Of a DNA stretch of 64,000 bases, positions 26,123-38,194 are shown piece by piece. The stretch is from the NCBI RefSeq assembly GCF_036588685.1, contig NC_086373.1, forward strand, positions 110,113,590-110,177,589. The letters are read 5' to 3'. This DNA comes from Mytilus trossulus. Taxonomy: Eukaryota > Mollusca > Bivalvia > Mytilida > Mytilidae. Every line of letters begins with the position of its first letter. Position 1 is the stretch's first letter. A program made the position numbers and the translations under genes. The notes below the pieces were generated by a model. The model did no database searches. It saw only the letters and a list, made by a program, of their open reading frames with translations, and was not told where the DNA came from.

Positions 26123-27299
26123 GTTCCCTTTCTGTCAAGTCCAATGATAAACAATACTGTAGGTTAAACGATATTTACAAATATTTGTTAACTCCCTTTT
26201 ATGACATTTTCGTTTATCTTCATCACTGCCTTTTGATTAGGATTTTGAGTTTACGCTTCTAAAAAGGTATGTTAAAGTAATGCGTAACTCTTTGAAGGCA
26301 CTAGACATACACTGCAATAAGGATATATGGTACTATAATAAAGATTTGCAAGTCGAATAAACCTTGTTCTACTTAAAAACTACTATGTTATATAGCATAT
26401 AACATGTACAACTAAAGGCAACAGCAGTATACCGCTGTTCAAAAGTCATAAAAAACAAATTCGGGTAGCAAACTAAAACATAGGAACACGCATCGATTAT
26501 GAGAAAATACTAGAGAACAACAGAACAACAAAAACAATGAAGTGCAACAAATACATACATAGAAACGAACTATTTGATAACATTTTACTAAATTCCTCAC
26601 TTAATTAGTACAGGACATTTCAAGAAAAAATGATGGGTTGAACCTGGTTTTATAACTAGCAGTACCTCAAACTTGGATGAAAGTCGCATAAAATACCATA
26701 TTTTCTAGGATGCTTGAAATTCACAAAAATTAAAAAGGCACGACAACAGAAATTATGTCAGAAAGTGCAGTTGCATAAGGGCGGGTCTCCTTTGCCCAAC
26801 GTAAAAAATAAATTCCGTGTAGAACATCTTCCAATCGTCGCAGTAAAGTGGTAAAACCCAGCAAAAAAGATCAACATTGTAGCAGGGAGTCTCAAAATGG
26901 GATTTTGGATGCAGACGTGCAGTTTTCATGGTACGTCTTGACCACCATCAACACAACATTAAACCAATAGTTCCGTCTGTATCTATTCAATGAGTTTTTG
27001 CCGGTAGATGAAAATATGACATTGCTATCCAGACAAAATGTCTCAACTTAATTCAATTTAATATATAAAGTGAAGTTACCAAGCCAACGAGTCAAATAGA
27101 ACATCCGTTACGCATGCCAAATCATGACATGTTCGTTTAGAGAAATGTTTGAACTTTATTTTTGTTTGGCCACAATTGAAATATGGTGCATTTTTCCCGA
27201 ATTTGAGGTCTGGGGTTGGTGATTGGTTTATTACCTAGTAGTCATATGTGACATGTGATTGCAGTCTGCATAGGTTCTTTTCTATCGCAAGAATATACT

Positions 27300-27510
27300 T
27301 GTATTACCTAAAATTGAGAAAGGAAATGGGGAATTTTCAAAGCGACAACAATCCAACCATAGAGCAGCCGAAGGCCACCAATGGGTCTTCAATGTAGCGA
27401 GAAACTCCCGCACCCGTAGGCGTCCTTTAGCTGGCCCCTTAAAAAATATGAATACTAGTACCGTGATAATGGACGTCGTACTAAACTCCGAATTGTACAC
27501 TAAGCTATAT
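27300..27510 (-). mobile_element. 3'-end fragment of RT element family
   Basis: GAGAAAGGAAATGGGGAAT, CCACCAATGGGTCTTCAATG and CACCCGTAGGCGTCCTTTAG match the 3' tail at 60661-60880, more diverged than the copy at 21400-21640. Confidence 0.75.
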
Positions 27511-27869
27511 TTGGCGAAATTTGTGGTTCTCAATGTTCTTCAGCTTCTTACTTTTTAACGCCTTTTAAGCATTTTGTTATCCGAGCGTCACTGATGAGTC
27601 TTTTGTAGTCTGGAGTAATACAACATTTCAATCCTGGTATCTATGATGAGTTTATTGGTGATGCATGCCATGCTGAATGAAGTCAACTGTGCATATGCCT
27701 AACCCATAGGCAGGTAAAATGTGGAAACACTAATGCATACCCCATTGGCATGTGAAGGGGTCAAAATGAGAAAAATGAAAACACTTATTTCTTACATCAT
27801 AGCCAGGTGAGGCTTATATGTTGCTACTGTGGTTACATATAGTCAAACGAAACACCTTGAAACTTTTTT

Positions 27870-27985
27870 CCTACCGAAGGCCGGTGGTTTTCTCCTGGCA
27901 CTCTGGCTTCCTCCAACAATTAAAACTGACCGATACAAAATATCACAACAGTGTTGAATGTGGCGTTCAACACCACTAAATCAAT
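27870..27985 (+). mobile_element. SINE body fragment (conserved central-domain type)
   Basis: GGTGGTTTTCTCCTGGCACT, CTGGCTTCCTCCAAC and GTGGCGTTCAACACCA resemble the conserved central/tail domain of invertebrate tRNA-derived SINEs. No tRNA-like head is visible in front of it, so this is a fragment. The family name is not assigned. Confidence 0.55.
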
Positions 27986-28231
27986 CTACGGTACCATTTA
28001 TATCACTACACACATAGACAAGGGTGAAGGCATGTATTAAGTATTTACCACGTATATTTATGCATACAGATAAAATTAGGTAAACAGACGTACTTAGTTT
28101 GTTTTTGTATTTTATTACACCTTACTAACCACTATATATACTGTCTTGTCATTTAAAAGCATCATGATTATATAGTCGTCTTGAGCAGATACTACCTACA
28201 ATAAATAATTTATCAAATCTATTTATCACAT

Positions 28232-31200
28232 TTATATTTTGGACTTTAGAAAAAATCTGTTAATTTTACAAGGCGTGAGATCATATGATGGTGACTTTCC
28301 CATGGCCAGCTCTCCTAGGACTTTTCCAACAACTGGTGCAAGCTTGAATCCATGTCCTAAATGATAAAACAAATCAATAACATATTTCATAATCTATTAA
28401 ATATATTCTCCAATACTGATATTTTCATTCATTTGAAGCTCATTTATTATTTTATTATGAACACAACTATGAGGAAAGGCAAAACAAGAATGTGTCCACA
28501 ATACACGGATGCCCCACTGGTACTATCATTTTCTATGTTAAGTGGACCGTGAAATTGGAATAAATTCTCTAATTTGGCATTAAAATTAGAATGATCTTAT
28601 CAAAGGGAACATGTATACTAAGTTTCAAGTTGATTGGACTTCAACTTCATCAAAAACTACCTTGACCAAAATTTTTAACCTGAAGCGGGACAGACGACCG
28701 AACGAACGGACGGACGGACGGACGGACGAACTGACGGGCGGACGATCAGACCAGAAAACATAATGCGCCCCTACTATTGTAGGTGGCACATAAAAATCGC
28801 GAATCCTCGAAAAGTCGACCGTTACAACGTAAAACTAAACTTATGCCCGTGTTGTTGTGTTTTCGAAATTCGAAATGCCAAAGTAGAAAAAATAAATGGC
28901 CGCATTCGGTCACTATATTACCTGAAAATCCAGCTCCAATTATAATATTCTTCCAAGATGGATGAGTGTCTAAGATAAGGTCTTCGTCAGGTAACATCTA
29001 AATGAATCAAAATGAATAAAACATTAAATCATCTAATATCTCTAACCCAATATAGGCGGAGTACCTTTAATTAAAGTGTTTGTAAGTGCGGGTAAAATTT
29101 GCTTTTAATTTTAAATGTGAAATTAAATTTCACCGATTTCGGCAATATGTAGAAATTGTAATAATTTTCTTTCGTTTTGTTCGTAATGGTACATTTATAA
29201 TTCACACATATAAAGAATATATTTCGATTTATTGACGAGTATTTTTATACACATTCACATCATGTTATATCTATCTCAGTATATAGTATTGATAGACTGA
29301 ATAGCATGTGCTGCATAAGATCTAAAAAAAAATTTATCAATGCAAACATTTTGAAACGGAGATCAAATGACGTAGATGTAAGTAGACAAAGGAGTTCTAC
29401 AAAGAGCCAAACACACCTATAGCAAGCCTTAAAAGGTAAAACAATTCACGATTCACACGAGAGAACTAAACGGCCTGATTAATGTGTAAAACAATAACGA
29501 AAAAAAGTATACTAAATACAATAATCGCTATGCTGTTGGGTTTCTCATCTTATCGTTTATTGGTCTATGACCATTATAAATCATTAAAAGTGAGGTAAAA
29601 AAATCCTTATTGGATCAATCAGAAAAGGTAACACAATATTTTCAAACAGCATACCGTATAAATACATGTTTCGACAATACTAGGAGTAGGAACCAAGTTA
29701 GGGAAATGTCTGGCTACATATTCCGATATTTTATCTATCACCCATTTGTCATCTACGGCATCTCTATTGTCTGGGTCTATCTCTGGCCCAGCATGTAAAC
29801 AGATCTTGAAAAGAAAACATAGGACCGAACTGAAATAATACATGCTATATATAAATATTACATAATATACATTTGATGCCATTGTCTATCTATTTCCGAA
29901 CTATAAAACTATCTCCAGACAAAGAACAATAACATGCTGGCAGACATATTACCCTAAATTTTGTATCAACTAAATAATGTGTGTATCATCTAGACATTTA
30001 TTTATTGCTGAGCAAGTTTCACTAGTAAACAACAGTATATACGTATACTCATTTAAGATGTATAACAGTCGGGAAATATATATTGTTAAAATCTAAGAAT
30101 ATGTTTTCTCTGTTACCAATGGGATGTGTACCTTAACATGCCCAGGGTATTCTTCACTTGGTAGTCCATACACTTCGTATCCGTCTATTGCTGGAATCTG
30201 GAAGAACACTGGGAATTTATCAGCTCCGTATTCTCCTTTCGTCCTCTCTTTCCAGTAGCAGACGTTAATTCTCATTGGCTGTAAATTGAATTTTTAAAGT
30301 CAAACGATATACCTAATATAATAAAAGGAGATGAAAAAACAGCTCAATGGAAAAATCAATCAAAGACATCAACTGCACCAATAAATTTAAAAAAAGCGTC
30401 TTTCAATGTACCAAAATTGTATTCGTTCCAAGTCTATAAATAAGGAGATAAATTTAACAGAAGTTGAACACTTCTCAAAATTTCGAAAACATGAAGATAC
30501 GACATATAACACTGACGGTGTTTCTTACTTTAGATGAACAAAACGGTAGCGTTCGGATTGACATTATCTTACAATATGATTTTAGAACAACAAGATTTGA
30601 AAAAAAAATGAAAGTGCAAATTCGCTTTCGATAAAAAAAAAAAAAAAAAAAAAAAAACGTCAACGTACGTGCCGTGCCGACATATTTTCAATTATCCATG
30701 TTACGTCTTGCGACGCTATTAACATACAATTATATCAGTAAAGGAAAATAGCATATAGGTAAAATGAGAGTAAAACAAATAACAACAAACTCAAACTAGA
30801 CAACACTCATACCGTTGTTACTGAAAGTAAGTTAAACGTATTGACAAGGAATCATTCCCTGCACAATAATGGTGTACTGGATAGATGTCATGCACCAACC
30901 AACTAATTTAAAAAATTCCAGACGCAGTGATGAGAAAAAAAGACGCAGTGATGAGCAAAAAGTCGCAGTCATGAGCAAAAGAGTATAATTATAACGTTTT
31001 AGTATGTTATGTCAAGCTTAAGATTTCATTACTTATTTAAAGTCGCTGGTTTCCTTATATTTATTTTCTACCTTTCTCCATTATATATGAAACGCATTTC
31101 GTGTAAAATTGCGTTCTATTTGAATAGAACTAATTTTAAAAGAATTATAGAATAAGTGGACTGTTTAAGAATTAGAATATATCATTATATATCCCTACCT

Positions 31201-32870
31201 TCAAAGGTGCGTGTACACCAATAGCAGGTAGGATCCTTTGAGCCCATGGACCAACAGTTAACACTAGACTTCGGCATTTGTATGAACCTTTGGTTGTCTG
31301 TACTGTAATTATGTCTCCTGGTATAATGTTAACCATGGGTTCGCCATCTTGTAACTCTCCACCGAATTTCTGAAACTGGTCCTATCAATGTATAAAACAC
31401 AGATTGTTAAGATTCGTGATTTGTAAAACCATCGTTTATCTTCGATCTTCATTGTTTAACCATTTTTGTGGGGTTTTTTGTTGCTTCGCTGTCCTAGCGC
31501 TTATATGAAAAGAGTTATTATAGACATTTTTTTAAATGACTATAATTCTATTAAAGATAGGGGGAAATGAATGGAATAATTTTCAAACAATAAAATATAT
31601 TATTCGATAAGAAATGTACTTAAAAACAACCAAAGAATATAAATAGTAAACACCTACTTGAAAAGCTTTGAGTGCTTTGTCTGCTCTGAGTATGCCCCCA
31701 CTGTGATCTAAGACAAATCTAAAGTCGTCAGGAAATGATACCATAGGGTACCGGGCCTTGGCCTGAGTCGAATCTAAAATGTCCATCGCCATGTTATGTT
31801 TCCTCAGTGATTGTATAGTACCGTTAACAAAAATATTATCTGTTGAGCCCATGGTCAGCATGCCTGTTTGTCTGAAATTTACTACTAGTATATTGATTTG
31901 CATCCCGGTCAGATAATTTTTCAAAAAAATGTGAACAATTTGACAGTCAGCGATCACTGAAGTTACAAATTATACGGTTGTTTTTGCTTTACTTTGTGAT
32001 CATTTAACTATACTTTCTTGACAGCCCTGCGTTCATTCGTGAATCAAGTGGTTACACAAAATTAACTTTGTATGAATACCAATAGAGTATGATCTCCGCG
32101 AGATTTCTTGAAATAATTACATTCGGTGTACTCCAGTCAACGCTTTTACACCCCAATAAAGTTACAAAAAGAAGCAATTAATTCTTAAATAATAGGCAGG
32201 GGGAAATAAAAAGAAAAAGATAAATTGAATATACTGAAAATATCTGCAATACTGAAGAAGGGATCGAGTACATGTCCAATGCGCGCAACGGAAACTTGAA
32301 TTTGAAAATAAAACATATACAGACCCACAATGATTACGTTAAAGGACGTTGAATAAACAGATGTTCTTTACATTTTTTGCACTTTGAATAGAAGATCGAT
32401 TGACCTCAGTTTGTGTCTACTTAAATTACCTAAATACAGTAGTTTTGCTCTCTCGTTCTAAAACTTCCCATAGTTTGAAGGCCTCCTTCATCATAACGGT
32501 GTAATGTTCTTTTGGGCCATAAGCCTTTCTTGTGATTCTACTCTGTCCATGGGAACTACCTCTGTTATGTGGGAGAGGAAACTATAAAGATAAAATATTT
32601 CATGTCGGCAATATGATACACAAAGAAAAGACATGATTTGGCCTAAGTGATATCTGATTTAACTGTTAAACTAGATTTGATAATGTTATGTAATATCAGA
32701 AGCCCAATACCAGGGCTTAATAGTAACATCCTGTAGCATCTAATATGTGAATTAATTCAAAAAGTGCATACCTGCTCTAGCTGTAGTATTTTTTGTCCCT
32801 GTTTTGCCAGATGGTAGGCCGTGGCTGACCCCTCTATCCCCGCTCCCACAACAATTGTATCATATATCAT
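28232..32870 (-). CDS. PIPOX: Peroxisomal sarcosine/L-pipecolate oxidase-like paralogue C (8 exons)
   Basis: Third tandem member. Coding exons in transcript order: 32870-32772, 32581-32430, 31871-31658, 31381-31199, 30278-30132, 29804-29655, 28997-28922, 28356-28232. GT-AG introns have the same phases as A and B; the exons join into 381 codons plus TAA. GAGIEG is at 9-14; Arg48/Arg51 lie in the [12 protein letters not shown] loop; Lys265 and His269 (KICLHAG) match the MSOX catalytic pair; Cys312 (ETCIYT) is the predicted 8-alpha-S-cysteinyl FAD site; exon 3 has the usual LDHSGGI. The C-terminus is SKI. The N-terminus [11 protein letters not shown] is the shortest of the three. Introns are the most compact of the cluster (gene 4.6 kb versus 7.0-7.6 kb). 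Confidence 0.95.
28475..28795 (+). repeat. Dispersed repeat with internal (ACGG)n microsatellite
   Basis: A unit running from AAGAATGTGTCCACAATACA to ATTGTAGGTGGCACATAAAA, with an ACGGACGGACGG tract at about 28708-28730. It occupies most of the 5' part of intron 7 of PIPOX-like C. I recognise the general form as a common mollusc repeat; there is no second copy in this window to confirm it. Confidence 0.5.
30632..30658. repeat. Poly(A) tract
   Basis: A run of about 27 A residues in intron 4 of PIPOX-like C. It produces a spurious poly-Phe frame on the minus strand. No recognisable retroposon precedes it. Confidence 0.8.
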
Positions 32871-34076
32871 TTTCTACGTTTGCTGCGATTATAACTTCAA
32901 ACAGGTTAATAATGAGGACACTCAGGTAGTTAAATAACTTTGTTGATACGAATTGGAAAATTATGTGTTATTTATATAAATATATACCTCACATGTATGT
33001 AAATATACGCTTTGACGAAACTATATAACAATCTCGATAAAAATGCTTTACTACTATCAGATCTGCATATAATTGCAAATGCAAACTTAGTTATGTTTCA
33101 CCTGATGATTTTAGAAAAATTGCTATTTTTAGTCAGTTCAAAATTATTTAGAATGGAAATGACTGTAAGTATACAGACTCTATACAGTTTGTGCAGATTT
33201 TTAGTTAAAATATTATGCTAAAAATATTTACCATCTAAATCATATCCCCATGTCGCTAAAAAGCTTATAAGAGCTTATGTTGTCTCTTTTTGTATACATT
33301 GCCGACTCTAAATAAAGCTTATCTATTTGTAAATGCTGATGATAAGTAAACTATCACTCCATTTTTGGGTAAACAGAAACTTTTCTGTTTGGGTAAATTG
33401 TATAAAATTCGTAATGTAATAAGCACACAAATTCATCACAAACTTGTGTGAAATATTTAGGCTTGAATATTGATAATTCTCTTTCTGGACATTTTTTTAA
33501 ATTAATATTATACGAAAGATAAACTCAAGATTGAAGTTCATATACAGACAGGCCAACTGTTTATAAGAAAACCATAGAAAGACTTTAGTACCTCTTAATT
33601 CAATGTCATTTTGACTATGTCTAGTCTACATGCATGAAATACATAAGCAAACAATATGAAGAAAAGATATCAAAGTTACAAGTTTTACGAAACAAATCTA
33701 TTAACCCTTATTGTATACTATGTTATCACTATTGTCCTAGTTGTATGTATACAAATTTTGCAAAGGTAACAGACATTTTCATCATCATTTCTCACGAAAT
33801 AGCGAATTTGACTTTCGAGCTCCCCCAGTTTAAAAGAGTTATCCCAAAAAATACATTTGATTAAAATGGGATACAAGATAGGAATTAATTGCCAAGTAAT
33901 GTTGGTTTTTTTTTATTTATTTAGAAATTTGCGTCAAAGATTACTTGACCAAAAGGTTTATTGCGGCTAAATCATACTTCTTCTTATGTTATTATTATTT
34001 ATTCTTTTTATATAATTTTTATATGAAGTTCTGTGTGATAACATTTTTTGCTGTTTACCTGAAGGGGTGATTTTCT
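32871..34076. other. Intergenic, 5' flank of PIPOX-like C
   Basis: AT-rich, no gene recognised. The short plus-strand frames at 33012 and 33634 lack any recognisable similarity or splice context. Confidence 0.5.
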
Positions 34077-34265
34077 GAGAGGGGGGCTATGGATTTTTTG
34101 GGAAAAAAAGTCTGTTTCCAGTTTTGGAGAAAAAAAATAATTTGTTTTTGACCCTGAGGTAAAAAATTGTTAGTTTCTTATCGCTAAAAAAAAATTAGAT
34201 TGATTTTCGCCATAGACGAAAACAACGTTTGTCCGGAAAAAAATTCCATAGCCCCCCCCTCCCCC
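34077..34265. mobile_element. Small inverted-repeat (MITE-like) element
   Basis: Ends GAGAGGGGGGCTATGGATTT and, inverted, AATTCCATAGCCCCCCCC surround about 140 bp rich in A and T homopolymers. No clear target duplication identified. Confidence 0.6.
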
Positions 34266-34444
34266 GAAAGTCAAATGGTTGCTGCCTTAAAGAATTTTAA
34301 ACCAAAGAAAAGTAATTAACGTTTTACGTATAATATTCATGACAAAACCGGTTGATTTTTATATTTATTCTGTATTTCGTATTTCCGGCAGATTTGATTG
34401 GTCAACGCCTACTTTTTGTGCGCTAATTTTGAAAATGTAAACAA

Positions 34445-34692
34445 AGACAAAGGCTTACATCATCGTCAGTCAGTAGAAAGTTGCCATCTAAATATACTTC
34501 AGTTGTTGTAGACGATTCTCTTAACAACATCGCACAACGTACAGTAACTTTTTGTATAATACAGGTTAGAAATTCAAGATGTTTCACAACTTCGACCACG
34601 GAGCCAGTTCGGTCTTGGCTGATTCGGCCTTGGTCGTCTCGTCTATGTACCACTTGTAATAATAGTATATATAAAAATATAGTTGCAGCCAT
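34445..34692 (-). CDS. Possible orphan 5' exon encoding a signal-peptide-like N-terminus
   Basis: I do not recognise this protein. The minus frame starts at ATG 34692 and begins MAATIFLYILLLQVVH, a plausible signal peptide or anchor, followed by a polar stretch with CIIQKVTVRCAMLL and ending LTDDD just before GTAAGC, a good donor. Composition is less AT-biased and more protein-like than neighbouring frames. No matching downstream exon was found between here and the PIPOX-like C start on the same strand, so it may be an isolated exon, a pseudogene piece or chance. Confidence 0.3.
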
Positions 34693-34790
34693 ACCTTTAT
34701 TTTTGTAAAAGAGATTTTGTTGTACTAAACTTTTTACTTTTTATTTAAGGAATGATTAATATTTTTTTCTGTCTATGAAGAGATATAGCA

Positions 34791-34902
34791 CAGGCAATTG
34801 AATTGTTTCTGTCAATATGCCATATGGGGTTTACTATCCATACCAGTGTTTTTTTGTACTGGTATGGATAGTACACCCCATATTGACAGAAACAATTGCC
34901 TG
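34791..34902. repeat. Long inverted repeat (hairpin) element
   Basis: Left arm CAGGCAATTG...TACTATCCATACCAGT and right arm ACTGGTATGGATAGTA...CAATTGCCTG, arms about 50 nt, loop GTTTTTTTGT. Small mismatches near the outer ends. Confidence 0.85.
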
Positions 34903-35639
34903 TCAGAAATAGCATAAAAAATTTGGTGCACACTGAATAACATGCGTAGCTGGTTATTTCTTCTTCTTCTCTTCTGTAAGTACAGAGTCGGACTCTAGGT
35001 TCCTTCTTAGGTATATATAAATGACTTGCTCGTGAAATCATCAGGCCTTACCTCCTCAATGAATAAAAATGGGAAACTTTTTACAGGAAAATTATTTACA
35101 AATAAAACTATGTACATCTGGGATCTAAGGAGTTCTAGGTGTGAGGATGGTAAGGCTGGCCTTGAACTCTTCTAGTGTAGCTGCTGTTGTGGCTTTTTCT
35201 GGAAGAGTGTTCCATTCCCTGGTTGATCTTGGGAAGAAGGAGTACCTGTAATATTGGTCTTTCAGAGTGCTCTATTGGTGTATGCGATGGGCTCCTCTAG
35301 TCCTTGAATCTCGGGGTTTGTAGTAGTTCTCTGTACTTGTTCTAGATTTTTTTCAAGGTTATGTATATTCAAAGGTTGGTCTAACCATGGTGATGTAGGC
35401 ATTAGCTTTGACTTCTGGTTTATACTGTCCTAGGTTCCTTCTCAGAAAGCCTAGTGTCCTTGATGCTTTGCCTACCATCTGGTTGATATGTGTCTTCTAC
35501 TGTAGGTCATGGTTTATGGTGACTCCCAGTTATTTCCCATGCTCAACTGCATCTAGTGTGTGGCCATGTAGTTCCTTATCAGTGGGTTTCTTTTGTTGGT
35601 TATCCGTATCACAAAGCACTTCTCGGGATGGAAATGAGG

Positions 35640-35820
35640 GGGGATAGGACCTTTATCGGGACACGGGAATCGGGTGTTTTTAAGCTCGGGATTTCGGGAT
35701 CTGGGAATTCTTTATTCGAATTTCGGGACCTCTGGATTTCGTGTTTTTAAGTCCGGGATTTCAGGATATCATGTTTTTAAGCCCGGGATTTCGGGATCAA
35801 GACCCCTCCAATCCCCCCTC
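35640..35820 (+). repeat. CGGGATTTCGGGAT-rich internal repeat inserted in the LINE
   Basis: Four to five imperfect repeats built on TTTTTAAGCCCGGGATTTCG alternate with GGGAT motifs, ending AAGACCCCTCCAATCCCCCC. The LINE reading is broken across it, which suggests a later insertion. Confidence 0.6.
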
Positions 35821-36161
35821 GAAAATACATCTGGCATCGTGATTCCCACTCATGGAGTTTGTTAAGGTCTTCTTGTAGTGTCTGGCTATCCTTTACATTC
35901 TTTATTTTTCTATAAACTAGACAGTAGTCTGCAAATAACTTTGCCTCAGAAGATGTTGATTGTGGCAGGTCATGAATATAAGCCAGAATTAATAGGGGTC
36001 ATATGACTGTTCCCTAAGACACCCCTGAGATGACGTTTAGGGGGCCAGATTTATGCCCTTCAAACAATAAGGATTGTGTTCTCTTGCTTAGGAAGTCTTG
36101 TATCCATTTGAGTGCTACTCAACGTATTTCATAATAGTCCATTTTTTGGAGGAGTCTCTTG

Positions 36162-36969
36162 CAGTCAGAGATATAACTCTATAGGAATTATAGGGTTATT
36201 ACAGAAAATAACTTGTGTGTGTTATTACAGAAAATAACTTGTGTGTGTTATTACAGAAAATAACTTGTGTGTGTTATTACAGATACTTTTCCTTAAATTT
36301 TCGAAATCTGTAATAACATATGTTTGTTATTTGTAAAATCATTTAATTTATAGTGGACTCTAGGGAACTCTTGAGACTTTGCGCAGAAACTGCATAGCCT
36401 TGATAATTAGTTTTTAAATTGAATTAATACATTTTTGATTAACCATGGTTAATAAATGAGACAAGGCTATTAAAGAATTAACTTAGCTGTGCTAACAAGG
36501 CTTAGTTATTAAAGAAATGTAACTAATTATATAAGACACTAGGGAATTACTGAGAAACTTGCGCAGAACCGCATTACATGCTCTGGTCATTATTTCTTAC
36601 AATAAATTATAATACAGTGTAATTAAGCATGATTTATGTCTGAGCAAATGCCTTGAAGTGATATAGGGGAGCTGTGATAACACCCTTTAGTTATTACAGG
36701 CATATTTTTTCTGTAATAACATATAGGTGTACTATTCAAAATTAGAATACTATGAACTGTTACATCTTTCAATAGTTAAGTATACATAAAGACAATAGTA
36801 ATATCAATAGAACTTGTTTACATTTTAACTAAACTTAAAATATGATGTATATTGTCCCTTTGAAACATGTAACATACGTATGTTATCACAGTTCTTTGAT
36901 TTCTTAGTCCACAATAACAAATGTATGTTATTTTCCTGTAATAACCCTATAGAGTTATATCCCTGACTG
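36162..36969. mobile_element. 808-bp inverted-repeat DNA element inserted in the LINE, TSD TCTTG
   Basis: Inverted ends CAGTCAGRGATATAACTC are flanked by identical TCTTG at 36157-36161 and 36970-36974. Removing the element and one TSD rejoins the LINE in frame (DKVPHK-RLLQKMDYY). The interior is non-coding, with a 26-bp direct repeat (TTATTACAGAAAATAACTTG core) about three times at 36195-36290 and two diverged copies of a TTGCGCAGAA block (36375 and 36550). A 5-bp TSD does not by itself fix the superfamily. Confidence 0.9.
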
Positions 36970-37439
36970 TCTTGTGGGGCACTTTGTCAAAAGCTTTGGA
37001 GAAATCAAGCAGGATGATGTCTGTCTGTTTTCCTCAAGTGGTCTAAATTCTTGCCAATTTCGTCTAGTTATACATGTTATATCTGGAGTTGTGTTTCACC
37101 AGATCTTTTGTGTTGATGGTCACAAAGAATCTGGTGGCTGTCAAAGTGATCCATGATGGTGCTGTGAACAATATGTTCCAATAGTTTGCAACAGATCGAA
37201 GTCAATGGTCCTGGTTGATATTTGGAAGCTTTGTGTTTTCCCCCTTTTTTGAAGACTGGGACAATGTTGGCAGCTTGCCAGTCGTCAGGGATAATTCCAG
37301 TGTGCAAAGATTTCCGGTAAAGTATGGTCAGATATGGTGATACATTTTTTACATGGTGATATGTGTTTAGCTGCTTATTTAACAGTGTGCACCACATTTT
37401 TTATGTTATTTCGAATAAACAGAAAAAATATTACAGTCC

Positions 37440-37525
37440 TTTCTTATAATTTCATTCTAAATTCCATTTTAAACCGTAGAAAACATAATTTCATTCTAAA
37501 TTCCATTTTAAACCGTAGAAAACCA
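37440..37525. repeat. Two tandem copies of a 38-bp unit
   Basis: ATAATTTCATTCTAAATTCC followed by ATTTTAAACCGTAGAAAAC occurs twice in immediate succession. Confidence 0.85.
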
Positions 37526-37710
37526 TGAAAAAACATTCATGACGTCATGGTCACATGACTAAATTATGTCTATGGACTGATAACAAAGCCAAGCAGAAGA
37601 CGCGTTACATCCAAAATTAAATTATTTTTAAATGAATTTAAATAATTGTAGTATTTTTCCTCTTCTTCCTTCAAAAGTCGATGAGGAAATAATTGGAGAT
37701 AATACACAAA

Positions 37711-37851
37711 ATTACTGTCTTTTCGTGGGGTAAATATGCGGTTTTATTGACTTTTGAAAAAATGATATTCACTTAGGCCGACGGCCGATGTGAATATCAG
37801 TTTTTCAAAAGTCATTTAAATCCCATATTTACCGAAACAAAAGACAGTAAT
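37711..37851. repeat. Long inverted repeat (hairpin) element
   Basis: Arms of about 60 nt: ATTACTGTCTTTTCG and TTGACTTTTGAAAAA on the left, TTTTTCAAAAGTCA and AAAGACAGTAAT on the right, around a GGCCGACGGCC centre. Confidence 0.85.
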
Positions 37852-38194
37852 GGTTTTATTCCATATTCTGAGAGAAGAATATGCATTTAATGAATAGTAC
37901 ATTGTATACCAAAACAAATTTGACATAAAACTTTTAACCATAACGTTGCATGTAAAACTGAGTGACGTTTAGCACGGTGAATAACACTTTCTCAGGTGAA
38001 TAAGCTTTTTTATTCAAAATTCAATTCATATAGAGAAACCTATATATAGCTACTAATACATGTAATATAATACATGTAATACCAATATGGAATAACACTT
38101 ATTATTATTTATTTTAATTTGTGTGATAAAATGTACACAATGGTTAACTTCTAAAAGTGCCATATCATGCATATACATGTACATGTAGGTCATG

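Larger units (their letters stand above)
26123..28231. other. Intergenic between PIPOX-like B and C
   Basis: About 2.1 kb containing repeat pieces at 26600-26690, 27300-27510 and 27575-27640 and a SINE tail at 27870-27985. No coding sequence recognised. It must hold the promoter of copy B and the 3' UTR of copy B's upstream neighbour C. Confidence 0.6.
35045..37345 (-). mobile_element. Degenerate non-LTR retrotransposon (LINE) RT region
   Basis: Read on the minus strand from 37345: SPYLTILYRKSLHTGIIPDD, VPVFKKGGKHKASKYQ, LTSICCKLLEHIVHSTIMDH, then the catalytic block DIILLDFSKAFDKVPHK ending at about 36975. The reading resumes at about 36156 with RLLQKMDYYEIR and KWIQDFLSKRTQS, and further on KASRTLGFLRRNLGQYKPEV. 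Several stops and frameshifts show it is dead. The 5' end is missing. It is interrupted by the element at 36162-36969 and by a CGGGATTTCGGGAT-rich block at 35640-35820. RT style fits the jockey/CR1-like group of LINEs; the clade is not assigned. Confidence 0.85.

Noticed and set aside
34745-35041. 98-residue minus-strand ORF
   Set aside because: It overlaps the hairpin at 34791-34902 and the LINE end; no recognisable domain.
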